NCBI RefSeq assembly: GCF_030064125.1
Contig: NZ_CP125957.1
Coordinates: 5,016,501 to 5,080,500, forward strand
Source of the DNA: Pseudomonas sp. G2-4
GTDB lineage: Bacteria > Pseudomonadota > Gammaproteobacteria > Pseudomonadales > Pseudomonadaceae
Length of the DNA: 64,000 bases
Direction of reading: 5' to 3'
The translations under genes and the position numbers were made by a program. The notes below the pieces were generated by a model, which was given only the letters and a program-made list of their open reading frames with translations, had not been told where the DNA came from and ran no database searches. Shown in pieces: positions 26,040 to 34,957 of the stretch; within the stretch, counting starts at the first letter, position 1, and the number at the start of each line of letters is the position of its first letter.

Positions 26040-27665
26040 TCAGGCACTCAACCGTGCGGTCACCTCATTCAACTGCCCCGACAAGTCGTGCAAATCCTGG
26101 CTGGCAGCTTCGGTGCGCTGCACGTTGTCCAGGTTGGTGCTGGCAATGCAGGTGATTTCAGTCAGGTTACGTGAGATGTCTTCGGCCACGGACGTCTGCT
26201 CTTCCGCAGCAGTGGCGATCTGGCGATTCATGTCGCGAATGGCTTCGACAGCCTGGGTAATGCGTTCGAGCATTACACCGGCCTGGGTCACCTGTTCCAC
26301 ACTTTCCTCGCTACGGGACTGTCCACTCTCAATGGCGTGGGCTGCGTCCACCGCGCCGGTTTGCACCGTCTGGATGATCTGGTTGATCTCGATGATAGAT
26401 GACGCCGTGCGCTGGGCCAGGCTGCGCACCTCATCGGCGACCACCGCGAAACCGCGCCCCGCCTCCCCCGCTCGCGCAGCTTCGATGGCGGCGTTGAGGG
26501 CCAGCAGGTTGGTCTGTTCAGCAATCCCGCGGATTACCTCCAACACCTTGCCAATGCGCCCACTGTCGGTTTCCAACTGACGGATGACCGTGGCCGTGTT
26601 GGCGATCTCGCCGCGCATGCGAGTAATGGTGTGGATGGTCCCTTGCATGACCTTCTCGCCCTGCTGCGCCGATTGATCGGCGTCATCGGCCGCCCTCGCA
26701 GCGTCAGCGGCGTGGCGGGCCACTTCCTGGGCCGTGGCGGACATTTCGTTCATCGCCGTCGCCACCTGATCGGTGCGCTCGAATTGCTCGCTGGTGCCCT
26801 GGCTCATCAGGCTGGCGATGGCACTGAGTTCACCGCTGGCACTGTCCAGCTCCGTGGCACTGCGTTGCAGGCGGGCAAAGGTTTCGGCAAGAAAATCCCG
26901 CAGGGTGTTGGCCGCTACCGCCAAATTGCCCAGCTCGTCCTGACGGTTGCTCGTCACACGCTCGGCGAAACGCCCATGACTCAATCGGGTCACGTATTCG
27001 ATCAGGTTACGGATCGGCTGAACCAAGTTGCGATTGACCAGCCACAGGCTGAACAAGCCAATCAGCACGCCCGACACCAGCATGACCAGGGTGCCCAGCA
27101 TAATCGTGCGATCGGCACTGGCACTGATCAGCACCGATTGCTCGGTACCCAGCTTGCGCAGCTCCACCACCAGCGCGCTCATTTGCTCACTGGCGGCACG
27201 GTCCACGCCCTTGACCGCCGCATCACCCACCGCGGAATCACCACCGGAGGCGACAAATGCATCATGGCCCTTTTGGTAGGCCGTACTTAACTGACGATGT
27301 TCATCACGCAGGCCCTCGATACGTGTCTTGATTGGCGCCGGCAGACCTTCACGCTCGCTCAATTCACCAAGGATGCTCTGGACATCATGCTGACGCGCCT
27401 CGAACTGCTTCCAGTATTTATCCAGTTCCGCGGGCTGCTTACCGCGCAGCAGGACATTTTTCCATTCCTGTACCTGCACCTTGAACTGCAGGTTAGCCTC
27501 GTCGATCAACTGCGAAGCACGCAATGGGCCATCGATCAGATTGCGGTAACTCTGGACACCGCTGGAAAGGAAATGGAAGGACGCAAGGGCGATCAACAGC
27601 ATGGCCAACAGGCTACCGCTCAACAGAGCCAGAATCTGGGCTCTCAGGGATTTTTGTAGAAACAT
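26040..27665 (-). CDS. Methyl-accepting chemotaxis protein
   Basis: A 541-residue receptor. A first membrane helix lies at about 12-32 and a periplasmic helical sensor of about 155 residues follows. A second membrane helix is near 190-210, then a HAMP domain ([17 protein letters not shown]). The cytoplasmic signalling tip has the conserved hairpin [21 protein letters not shown]. Ligand specificity cannot be read. No CheR-binding pentapeptide is seen at the C-terminus. It is monocistronic. Confidence 0.93.
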   Translation of the reverse strand: MFLQKSLRAQILALLSGSLLAMLLIALASFHFLSSGVQSYRNLIDGPLRASQLIDEANLQFKVQVQEWKNVLLRGKQPAELDKYWKQFEARQHDVQSILGELSEREGLPAPIKTRIEGLRDEHRQLSTAYQKGHDAFVASGGDSAVGDAAVKGVDRAASEQMSALVVELRKLGTEQSVLISASADRTIMLGTLVMLVSGVLIGLFSLWLVNRNLVQPIRNLIEYVTRLSHGRFAERVTSNRQDELGNLAVAANTLRDFLAETFARLQRSATELDSASGELSAIASLMSQGTSEQFERTDQVATAMNEMSATAQEVARHAADAARAADDADQSAQQGEKVMQGTIHTITRMRGEIANTATVIRQLETDSGRIGKVLEVIRGIAEQTNLLALNAAIEAARAGEAGRGFAVVADEVRSLAQRTASSIIEINQIIQTVQTGAVDAAHAIESGQSRSEESVEQVTQAGVMLERITQAVEAIRDMNRQIATAAEEQTSVAEDISRNLTEITCIASTNLDNVQRTEAASQDLHDLSGQLNEVTARLSA

Positions 27666-27923
27666 GGGAGGAAATCTCTAGGCAGAAAAAACAGGGACGA
27701 CATCCTGACCTCCATGTCCGTAGCACCCAACGTCGGACCCCGAATGCAGGGGATATGAACATAGCATCGACCTGTCGGGGGCATTCTTGAGCCTTTGGCG
27801 ACTGCCGGTAACACCAGCTTGGCAGCACGAATAGAACTGTCACAAAACCATCAAGAAAGCTTGCGATGATGCCATTCAAGTGAACCTGTAGCCGCCACAG
27901 GCACTTCCCGCCAGCGAGATTTC

Positions 27924-28946
27924 ATGAACCACAGCATCGATCAAAGCCACCGCGACCCGGACCTGTTCGGCCTGCTTTACGGATTTCGTTTCCGCCCCGG
28001 CGAACGTGGACAAGAGATCGATTCGGCGCAAGCCCTGCAAAGCCTGCAACACCCCCAAGAATCAGACGAGTTCCTCTGGCTGCACCTGAACCTGGCTCAT
28101 GCCGCGTGCGAGCGCTGGATGAAAAGCCATCTGGCCCTGCCCGAGGAATTTTTCGAAGCCTTGCACGAAGGCTCGCGCTCGACCCGCATCGAGCATGTCG
28201 ACTCGGCGTTGCTGGCCGTGGTGAACGATGTCGTGTTCAACCTCAGCAACATGGTGTCCTCGGATGTCTCCACCTTGTGGGTGTGCGTTCACAGTCGATT
28301 GATTATCAGCGCGCGGTTACAGCCCCTGCACTCGGTCGACAAGCTGCGCTCGTCGGTCAAGGCCGGCGAGTGCTTTCGCTCGCCACTGGAGTTGCTCGTG
28401 CATTTGTTGCGCGACCAAGGCGAAGTGCTGACCCAGATCGTGCGCAAGACCAGTCTCAGCGTCGACCAGGTCGAGGATCAGTTACTGTCCTCGCAACTGT
28501 CGACCAACCGCACCGAACTGGGCAGCAACCGTCGGGTACTGGTGCGCCTGCAGCGCTTGCTGGCCCTGGAGCCGGGGTCGTTGCTGCGTCTGCTCAATCG
28601 CCCGCCGCAGTGGTTGCAGAAAGAAGACGTCAAGGAGCTGCGCAAATCCACCGAGGAATTCGCCCTGATCATCAACGACCTCACCGCGTTGGGCGAACGG
28701 ATCAAGCTGCTGCAGGAAGAAATCGCCGCCAACCTCAACGAACAAAGCAACCGCACCTTGTTCACCCTGACCGTGGTCACGGTGTTGGCGCTGCCCATCA
28801 ACATCATTGCCGGTTTTTTTGGCATGAACGTGGGCGGCGTTCCGCTGGCCAGCGATCCCGAAGGTTTCTGGATCCTGGTGGCGCTGGTGGCAACCTTTAC
28901 GCTGATTGCTGGCCGATGGGCGTTTCGCAAGCGTCGCGACTATTGA
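27924..28946 (+). CDS. zntB: ZntB-type CorA-family metal transporter
   Basis: A 340-residue protein with a large cytoplasmic N-terminal domain and two C-terminal membrane helices. The signature GMN in FFGMNVGGVP follows the first helix. The GMNVGG form and the length fit ZntB, which moves zinc, rather than magnesium-type CorA. The start at 27924 gives MNHSIDQSHRDPDLFG. A short terminator-like hairpin follows. Confidence 0.85.
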   Translation: MNHSIDQSHRDPDLFGLLYGFRFRPGERGQEIDSAQALQSLQHPQESDEFLWLHLNLAHAACERWMKSHLALPEEFFEALHEGSRSTRIEHVDSALLAVVNDVVFNLSNMVSSDVSTLWVCVHSRLIISARLQPLHSVDKLRSSVKAGECFRSPLELLVHLLRDQGEVLTQIVRKTSLSVDQVEDQLLSSQLSTNRTELGSNRRVLVRLQRLLALEPGSLLRLLNRPPQWLQKEDVKELRKSTEEFALIINDLTALGERIKLLQEEIAANLNEQSNRTLFTLTVVTVLALPINIIAGFFGMNVGGVPLASDPEGFWILVALVATFTLIAGRWAFRKRRDY

Positions 28947-29025
28947 GTCGGAGCATTGAACATGACCTGTCCAGACAACCCCTTTTGTCGGCACAGCGGG
29001 ATTTAAAAGTCTTTTTGTCATTTCT

Positions 29026-29052
29026 CCTGGGGTATCCTGCCCAGGCTTTTTA
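29026..29052 (+). terminator. Probable terminator of zntB
   Basis: CCTGGG, an eight-base loop, CCCAGG, then C and five T. The stem is only six base pairs, so strength is moderate. Confidence 0.5.
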
Positions 29053-29101
29053 AAAGCGCGGATCTACCAGATCTATCCACAGACTTTGCGAGGAGCGCGA
29101 T

Positions 29102-29242
29102 ATGCACGAGATCCCTAATCTCCCCTTCCCAAGCCTGCACGACACTGAGCAGACGACCACGCTACAAGCCGGGGGGCAACCTGCCCAGCAACCCGAGCCG
29201 AAAGAAGCCACTGAACGCCGCCAGGCTGACAGCGAAGACTGA
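29102..29242 (+). CDS. Very small acidic/polar protein
   Basis: A 46-residue open frame (MHEIPNLPFPSLHDTEQTTT..., ending RRQADSED) with GAGGAG about 7 bp before the ATG. It has no signal peptide or hydrophobic segment, is rich in Gln, Glu and Pro, and is probably unstructured. It is too short for homology by eye. The good ribosome binding site is the main support. Confidence 0.5.
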   Translation: MHEIPNLPFPSLHDTEQTTTLQAGGQPAQQPEPKEATERRQADSED

Positions 29243-29262
29243 TTGACCCGCACCACCAGACC

Positions 29263-29294
29263 GTGTGGAAAGCGCTAAGATGCGCTTTCCACAC
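29263..29294. repeat. 12-bp perfect hairpin between two small genes
   Basis: GTGTGGAAAGCG at 29263-29274 and its exact inverse complement at 29283-29294, with an eight-base loop. There is no T-run, so it is not a classical terminator. It lies in the leader of the next small gene. Confidence 0.7.
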
Positions 29295-29318
29295 TGCCTG
29301 AATCCCGAGCCCCGCACC

Positions 29319-29513
29319 ATGACCGACAACACCCCCACCTTCAGCGAAACCCAAGCCAGCGTGCTGATCGGCACCGCCGAGAAAATGGTCGAAATCTGGA
29401 CACGCCTTTCTCCCGAGAAACAAGCCGCCCTGCTGGCTCGTTTCGGCACCGAAGAAAACGCCCTCGCCGCCCTGGTCACCACGCACCTTGTCGCGGGACA
29501 AAACGACCGCTGA
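29319..29513 (+). CDS. Small hypothetical protein
   Basis: A 64-residue soluble protein (MTDNTPTFSETQASVLIGTAEKM..., ending VTTHLVAGQNDR) with helical composition and no recognised family. The frame opens upstream at 29265, inside the hairpin. The ATG at 29319 is preferred, although its ribosome binding site is weak. Confidence 0.6.
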   Translation: MTDNTPTFSETQASVLIGTAEKMVEIWTRLSPEKQAALLARFGTEENALAALVTTHLVAGQNDR

Positions 29514-29615
29514 ATCACCACTGGGCAAATAGTTTTACTTTTCCACGCCCTGCCACCACGGTCGCCGTTATCATAAGCAGCCTATCTATCCAGCTGCTCC
29601 GTGGACCTTTTCCCC

Positions 29616-30815
29616 ATGTCAGATTCCCAGCGCCCCCTGGCGGTCACGCTGCAAGTCGTTTCCATCGTCCTGTTCACTTTCATCGGCTACCTGAATATCG
29701 GCATTCCCCTGGCCGTGCTACCCGGGTACGTCCATGGCGAGCTGGGTTTCGGCGCGGTGGTCGCCGGCCTGGTGATCAGCGTGCAGTACCTGGCCACCCT
29801 GCTCAGCCGTCCGTACGCAGGACGAATCATCGACAACCTGGGCAGCAAGCGTGCGGTCATGTTCGGCCTCGCCGGCTGCGGGTTGAGCGGTGTGTTCATG
29901 CTGGTGTCTGCCTGGACGCCCCACCTGCCAACGTTCAGCCTGATCAGCCTGTTGATCGGGCGCCTGGTGCTGGGCAGTGCGGAAAGCCTGGTGGGCTCGG
30001 GTTCGATTGGCTGGGGCATCGGCCGGGTCGGTGCGGCCAATACCGCCAAGGTGATTTCCTGGAACGGTATCGCCAGTTACGGCGCGCTGGCGATTGGTGC
30101 ACCGCTGGGGGTGTGGCTGGTCAATCGCCTGGGGCTGTGGAGCATGGGCGTCAGCATTATCCTGCTGGGTTTGTTGGGGTTGGCATTGGCCTGGCGCAAG
30201 GCCGCTGCGCCCATTGTCGTCGGCGAACGCCTGCCGTTCATGCACGTGCTGGGGCGCGTCCTGCCGCACGGCTGTGGCCTGGCCCTGGGCTCCATCGGGT
30301 TCGGCACCATCGCCACGTTTATCACCCTGTACTACGCCACCCAGCATTGGGACAACGCGGTGTTGTGCCTGAGCCTGTTCGGCGCCAGCTTCATCGGCGC
30401 GCGTTTGTTGTTCGGTAACCTGATCAACCGCCTGGGCGGCTTCCGCGTGGCGATTGCCTGCCTGTCGGTGGAAACCCTCGGTCTGTTGCTGCTGTGGCTC
30501 GCACCGGACGCCCATTGGGCCCTGGCGGGCGCAGCGTTGAGCGGTTTCGGCTTTTCCCTGGTGTTCCCGGCGCTGGGGGTGGAGGCGGTCAATCTGGTGC
30601 CAGCCTCCAGCCGTGGCGCGGCGGTCGGGGCTTATTCGCTGTTCATCGACTTGTCGCTGGGGATCACTGGGCCACTGGCCGGTGCAGTGGCGGCGGGCTT
30701 CGGCTTTGCCTCGATCTTTTTGTTCGCCGCACTGGCGGCCCTTGGCGGATTGGCACTGAGCGTCTATCTGTACCGTCAGGCGCCGAGGTATCGCGAAGAA
30801 CGGCAGAGACGCTAG
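29616..30815 (+). CDS. MFS transporter, YhhS/YfcJ-like
   Basis: A 399-residue major facilitator with about 12 membrane helices and the loop 2-3 motif in [22 protein letters not shown]. It resembles the YhhS/YfcJ (UPF0226) group of putative exporters. The ATG at 29616 is preferred to a GTG at 29601. Its last codons overlap the end of the convergent arfB gene by 4 bp. The substrate is unknown. Confidence 0.85.
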   Translation: MSDSQRPLAVTLQVVSIVLFTFIGYLNIGIPLAVLPGYVHGELGFGAVVAGLVISVQYLATLLSRPYAGRIIDNLGSKRAVMFGLAGCGLSGVFMLVSAWTPHLPTFSLISLLIGRLVLGSAESLVGSGSIGWGIGRVGAANTAKVISWNGIASYGALAIGAPLGVWLVNRLGLWSMGVSIILLGLLGLALAWRKAAAPIVVGERLPFMHVLGRVLPHGCGLALGSIGFGTIATFITLYYATQHWDNAVLCLSLFGASFIGARLLFGNLINRLGGFRVAIACLSVETLGLLLLWLAPDAHWALAGAALSGFGFSLVFPALGVEAVNLVPASSRGAAVGAYSLFIDLSLGITGPLAGAVAAGFGFASIFLFAALAALGGLALSVYLYRQAPRYREERQRR

Positions 30816-31225
30816 AAGTCCACCTTGCCGCGCCCGGCCTTGATCGAGCCGCGCTTGGTCTTGGATTCCAGCCGACGCTTTTTCGAGCCCAGGGTCGGTT
30901 TGGTCGGGCGACGCTTCTTTTCCACCTTGGTGGCGCTGAGGATCAGTTCGACCAGGCGTTCCAGGGCATCGGCTCGATTCTGTTCCTGGGTGCGGTATTG
31001 CTGGGCCTTGATGATCAATACGCCGTCGCTGGTAATGCGACTGTCGCGCAGGGCCAGCAAGCGCTCCTTATAGAACTCGGGCAAGGATGAGGCAGGAATG
31101 TCGAAGCGCAGGTGCACCGCACTGGACACCTTGTTGACGTTCTGCCCTCCGGCACCCTGGGCACGGATGGCCGTCAGCTCGATTTCGGCGTCCGGGATGT
31201 GCACAGTGTTGGAAATCGCCAGCAT
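30812..31225 (-). CDS. arfB: Alternative ribosome-rescue factor ArfB (YaeJ)
   Basis: A 137-residue release-factor-like peptidyl-tRNA hydrolase. The catalytic GGQ lies at residues 26-28 ([16 protein letters not shown]). A lysine/arginine-rich tail (from about residue 100) inserts into the empty mRNA channel of stalled ribosomes. It lacks the codon-recognition domain of RF1/RF2. It releases nascent chains from ribosomes stalled on truncated mRNA. Confidence 0.93.
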   Translation of the reverse strand: MLAISNTVHIPDAEIELTAIRAQGAGGQNVNKVSSAVHLRFDIPASSLPEFYKERLLALRDSRITSDGVLIIKAQQYRTQEQNRADALERLVELILSATKVEKKRRPTKPTLGSKKRRLESKTKRGSIKAGRGKVDF

Positions 31226-31288
31226 GGGAAAAGGGTCCGCTATCAGGACCCACAGAATACCCCGAATTCCCCAGCCAACACCTATCCC

Positions 31289-31376
31289 TGTGGGAGCGAG
31301 CTTGCTCGCGATTGCAGTGTGTCAGTCACCCTTGATACTGCTGACCCAACGCCATCGCGAGCAAGCTCGCTCCCAC
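31289..31376. repeat. REP type B inverted pair (REPIN)
   Basis: Two inverse copies of GTGGGAGCGAGCTTGCTCGC between arfB and the aromatic permease gene. Confidence 0.85.
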
Positions 31377-31388
31377 AGGGTTTCGTGT

Positions 31389-32807
31389 TTACTTGGCAGC
31401 CGCTGCCACGGCCATTTCATGCCGGGCACTGCGCTTGTTCTTGATCCAATAGCACACCCACATGAACACCAGCCACACCGGGATCGCATACACCGAGATC
31501 TGGATGCCGGGGATCAACAGCATCACGCCCAGAATGAACACCACGAACGCCAGGCAGACGTAGTTGCCATACGGATACCACAGCGCCTTGAACAACGGCG
31601 TCTGGCGGGTCTGGTTCATGTGTTGGCGAAACTTGAAGTGCGAGTAGCTGATCATCGCCCAGTTGATCACCAGGGTCGCGACCACCAGCGACATGAGCAA
31701 CTCCAGCGCATGCTGCGGGATCAAGTAGTTCAGCAGCACCGCCACCAGAGTCACGGCAGCCGAAGCGAGGATCGAACGCACCGGCACGCCGCGCTTGTCG
31801 ATCTTGGCCAGGGCCTTGGGCGCATCGCCCTGCTCGGCCATGCCCAGCAGCATACGGCTGTTGCAGTAGGTGCCGCTGTTGTACACCGACAGTGCGGCGG
31901 TCAGCACCACGAAGTTGAGGATGTGCGCCGCCGTGTTGCTGCCCAACATCGAGAACACCTGCACGAACGGGCTGCCACTGTAGGCATCGCCTGAGGCGTT
32001 GAGACTGCTCAGCAGGCTGTCCCAAGGCGTCAAGGACAGCAGCACCACGAGGGCGCCAATGTAGAAAATCAGGATCCGGTAGATCACTTGGTTGATGGCC
32101 TTGGGGATCACGGTTTTCGGTTTGTCGGCCTCAGCGGCGGTGAAGCCGAGCATCTCCAGACCACCGAAGGAGAACATGATGATCGCCATCGCCATCACCA
32201 GGCCGCTGACGCCATTAGGGAAGAACCCACCGTGGGCCCACAGGTTGGTCACCGAGGCTTGTGGCCCGCCGTGACCGCTGACCAGCAGGTAGCTGCCCAA
32301 GGCGATCATGCCGACGATCGCCACGACCTTGATGATCGCGAACCAGAACTCGGCCTCGCCGAAGACTTTGACGTTGGCCAGGTTGATGGCGTTGATCAGG
32401 ATGAAAAACGCTGCGGCCGAGGCCCAGGTCGGAATGTCCGGCGCCCAGTAGTGGATGTACTTGCCCACCGCCGTCAGCTCGGACATGCCCACCAGGATGT
32501 AGAGAATCCAGCAGTTCCACCCCGACAGGAACCCGGCGAATCCGCCCCAGTACTTGTGGGCAAAGTGACTGAAGGAACCGGCTACCGGCTCTTCGACAAT
32601 CATTTCCCCCAACTGGCGCATGATCATGAAGGCGATGAAGCCGCAAATGGCGTAGCCGAGGATCATTGACGGACCGGCTGACTTCAGCACCCCCGCCGAA
32701 CCGAGGAACAGGCCGGTGCCAATTGCGCCACCGAGGGCGATCAGTTGAATGTGTCGATTGTTCAGGCCGCGTTTCAGCTCGCCTGAATGCGAGTTTTGTC
32801 CACTCAT
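31389..32807 (-). CDS. aroP: Aromatic amino acid permease (AroP-type APC transporter)
   Basis: A 472-residue member of the amino acid transporter family with 12 membrane helices and the conserved start RGLNNRHIQLIALGGAIGTGLFLGSAGVLKSAGPS (helix 1). Further blocks include EFWFAIIKVVAIVGMI and FSFGGLEMLGFTAAEADKP. It probably imports phenylalanine, tyrosine and tryptophan by proton symport. The closely related GabP/ProY branch cannot be fully excluded. The ATG at 32807 (MSGQNSHSGELKRG) has GAGACC upstream. A PhhR/TyrR-like box is found about 420 bp upstream. Confidence 0.82.
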   Translation of the reverse strand: MSGQNSHSGELKRGLNNRHIQLIALGGAIGTGLFLGSAGVLKSAGPSMILGYAICGFIAFMIMRQLGEMIVEEPVAGSFSHFAHKYWGGFAGFLSGWNCWILYILVGMSELTAVGKYIHYWAPDIPTWASAAAFFILINAINLANVKVFGEAEFWFAIIKVVAIVGMIALGSYLLVSGHGGPQASVTNLWAHGGFFPNGVSGLVMAMAIIMFSFGGLEMLGFTAAEADKPKTVIPKAINQVIYRILIFYIGALVVLLSLTPWDSLLSSLNASGDAYSGSPFVQVFSMLGSNTAAHILNFVVLTAALSVYNSGTYCNSRMLLGMAEQGDAPKALAKIDKRGVPVRSILASAAVTLVAVLLNYLIPQHALELLMSLVVATLVINWAMISYSHFKFRQHMNQTRQTPLFKALWYPYGNYVCLAFVVFILGVMLLIPGIQISVYAIPVWLVFMWVCYWIKNKRSARHEMAVAAAAK

Positions 32808-33227
32808 GAAAAAGGTCTCACGCAAGGTTTGATGATGCTCGTTGGACGTTGCCGCTCGAATCGGATCTCAAGCAGCGCCGATCAAACCCCAGCGCAGGCA
32901 CCAGGAATTCAGCGTTTTTACAACGGTCATGCGTCACCTGCTTGTTTTTATCTGTGACGAAATCGAACCCGACACGCTTGTGGCGTGGCGGAGTGAACAA
33001 GGCGGATAACCTTGAAAGTGCGTGGGTACGCATAGGGTCACAGAAAAACGCGGCGCATTGTACACCGCCGCCCCCCTGCTACCAGACACTGGGACGCATA
33101 TCACCCTTCCCGCCGCGTTGAAACAATCGGGCCAGAGCCTCGGTAAGCCCCCTACCGCGGGCGCGGCGGAAGCTTTTTCTTACAACTTCTGAAATTGCCG
33201 TTTTGGGTCAACTCGACAAGGGAAATT

Positions 33228-33245
33228 CGTAAGGATTTCTTTACA
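33228..33245. promoter_or_regulatory. Candidate PhhR/TyrR box
   Basis: CGTAAG-N6-TTTACA matches 10 of 12 fixed positions of the TyrR-family operator TGTAAA-N6-TTTACA. PhhR is the Pseudomonas TyrR homologue responding to aromatic amino acids. The site lies between the aromatic permease gene (420 bp away) and the peptide gene (310 bp away). Confidence 0.4.
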
Positions 33246-33303
33246 ACGTGTAACGCATGGTTTCCAAGTAGGAATTTTCCTTCAACTGCCTGCAAATTGA
33301 CGG

Positions 33304-33317
33304 TAGGTAGCTACCTA
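33304..33317. promoter_or_regulatory. Perfect 14-bp palindrome TAGGTAGCTACCTA
   Basis: A complete palindrome followed by an A-rich run, in the upstream region of the peptide gene. It looks like a binding site for a dimeric regulator. I cannot name the regulator. Confidence 0.45.
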
Positions 33318-33553
33318 ATAAAAAAAATCGCCAGACAGCTGTTTTTGAATGAGTAATTTCCTCGCAAAAAATGGAATAAAAAATTCAAAAGAATAAAATG
33401 AAATTATTTTTTTGCATTCCAAAAAACCCTGGACTAGGTTTCAGCGACTTGCCGATGCGTCGTGTCGCCAAGTTTTGCGGTGCAGCTTCCGGTCAGATTT
33501 CGCTCGCCGACTCGCTCCGCAATTTTCCGTAAAAGTCATCTAGGAGATTCACT

Positions 33554-33691
33554 ATGCAAGCACTGGACAAAGACTTGGAAACCGAACTGCAACTGGACGA
33601 ATGGTTTGAAGCACCGACCCATGAAGCCGCCGTTGAAATGATGCAAGCCGACGCCGTCGTTCCGTTCGGCACGGCGATGTGGCCTCTGTAG
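33554..33691 (+). CDS. 45-residue acidic peptide, possible RiPP-type precursor
   Basis: An open frame MQALDKDLETELQLDEWFEA... ending VVPFGTAMWPL. It has an excellent ribosome binding site (TAGGAG, 7-8 bp before the ATG) and a TAG stop. The first 30 residues are strongly acidic and helical, like leader peptides. The last 10-15 (AVVPFGTAMWPL) are uncharged and hydrophobic, like a core peptide. There is no signal peptide. The next gene, 92 bp downstream, encodes an M29-aminopeptidase-like protein. Short leader-plus-core peptides beside a peptidase are typical of ribosomally made modified peptides, but no obvious modifying enzyme is present, so the role is inferred. Confidence 0.65.
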   Translation: MQALDKDLETELQLDEWFEAPTHEAAVEMMQADAVVPFGTAMWPL

Positions 33692-33783
33692 GCATTGCCC
33701 GGCGGAGGCGATCCGGCCGATCGACTCCGCCGCTTTCTGCCGGTTGTCAGGAAAGCCACTCTACTTGTCAGGGAAGAATAAGC

Positions 33784-34749
33784 ATGGACACACAACGAGC
33801 CATCTCACATTTCCTTTACTACCTCGAACATCATCCCGCCCTGGCCGGCATCCAGTCCGCCAAGGTGTTGCTCGGCCATACCGCCGACTACGAAGCACTG
33901 ACCGGTGCCATCGCCGAACAGGCTGGCAGCGGCTCACCCTTCCGGTTCAGCGCCATGCGCCTGGACCTTGAATCCACCGAGCGCCTGTCCAAGGCGATTG
34001 CCGACAGCGATCTGTATATTTTTTTCTACGATTCATCCACCTTGCCCAACCCGCGCCCCGACGGCCCGGACTTTGTCCGCGCGCTGCAAGGTGTGATGGC
34101 GGACAACTGGAAGAAGTCGCTGTTGTTCAAGGATTACGGCGATTATTTCTACGACACCTTCAGCGTCATTCCCCAGCGTATCGCCGGGCTCAACAGCCAC
34201 TTGATCCGGCGGATGTCCCAAGCGACAACCCTGAGCTTCCAGGATGACCTGGGCTCGTACTTCGACACCGACCTCAACAGCGTCAAGAAATGGACCGACA
34301 TCAACGGCCTCGGCAACTATGACCTGGCCCCCGGCGAAATCGCCACCCACAGCGACACCATCAATGGCCAGGTGAAATTCGTCGGTACGTTCCTGAGCAC
34401 CATCCCGTTCGCCCGCAAGTACGGAGTGCTGCAATCGCCGCTGGAGTTGTGGATCGAAGACTCGACCATCCAGAAAATCGCTACCGACGTGCCGGGCCTG
34501 GAACACGACTTCAACAAGTACCTGGACGCCAACCCATCCAACCGTCGCATCGAGGAACTGGGAATCGGCACCAACGAGGGGGTCAAGAGTCTTTATGCCC
34601 GCAATGCCGGTTTCGAGGAGCGCCATTGCGGCCTGCACCTGGGGCTCGGAGGCGGGGCCAAGGGCAGCCATCACCTGGACCTGATTTTCGAGAGCGGCGT
34701 GTTGGCGCTGGACAATGAACGGATGTTTGATGGGCGGTTTGTACTCTAG
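33784..34749 (+). CDS. M29-aminopeptidase-like protein
   Basis: A 321-residue soluble protein with no signal peptide. Its C-terminal half follows the pattern of M29 (aminopeptidase T/AmpS) metallopeptidases. PGEIATHSDTINGQVKFVGT carries the first Glu (185), EELGIGTNEG the second Glu (258), and HLGLGGG and SHHLDLIF the H285, H297 and D299 candidates. It is about 90 residues shorter than classical members (around 410). The last His/Asp pair comes 12 rather than about 31 residues after the first His, and I do not see the usual tyrosine. It may therefore be a divergent or specialised peptidase acting on the upstream peptide. Confidence 0.65.
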   Translation: MDTQRAISHFLYYLEHHPALAGIQSAKVLLGHTADYEALTGAIAEQAGSGSPFRFSAMRLDLESTERLSKAIADSDLYIFFYDSSTLPNPRPDGPDFVRALQGVMADNWKKSLLFKDYGDYFYDTFSVIPQRIAGLNSHLIRRMSQATTLSFQDDLGSYFDTDLNSVKKWTDINGLGNYDLAPGEIATHSDTINGQVKFVGTFLSTIPFARKYGVLQSPLELWIEDSTIQKIATDVPGLEHDFNKYLDANPSNRRIEELGIGTNEGVKSLYARNAGFEERHCGLHLGLGGGAKGSHHLDLIFESGVLALDNERMFDGRFVL

Positions 34750-34778
34750 GTTGGGGTTTTCGTAAGGCTGATGCCGCC

Positions 34779-34870
34779 ATCGCGAGCAAGCTCGCTCCCA
34801 CAGTGGGACGGCGTTGAATGCAAATCTTCCATTCGCTGAAGACCCCTGTGGGAGCGAGCTTGCTCGCGAT
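34779..34870. repeat. REP type B pair
   Basis: An inverse copy (34779-34802) is followed by a direct copy (34847-34870), so the two point outward, opposite to the other REPIN pairs. Confidence 0.8.
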
Positions 34871-34911
34871 GGCGGCCCCATCTGCGCCACATCACTAAAG
34901 CCAGGCCAAAA

Positions 34912-34941
34912 AAAAACGCCAACCCTAAGGTTGGCGTTTTT
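34912..34941. terminator. Terminator of rluB
   Basis: A-run, ACGCCAACC, loop CTAA, GGTTGGCGT, T-run. It is symmetrical and so usable in both directions. On the minus strand it follows the rluB stop by less than 20 bp. Confidence 0.9.
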
Positions 34942-34957
34942 CATGGGCGCTCGCCGA

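Larger units (their letters stand above)
32811..33553. other. 740-bp intergenic region, AT-rich part with two operator-like palindromes
   Basis: No open frame here is supported. 33180-33440 is much more AT-rich than the rest of the window and ends in stretches of A and T that could be promoter UP elements for the small peptide gene at 33554. It contains a PhhR-like box (33228-33245) and the palindrome at 33304-33317. Confidence 0.6.
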
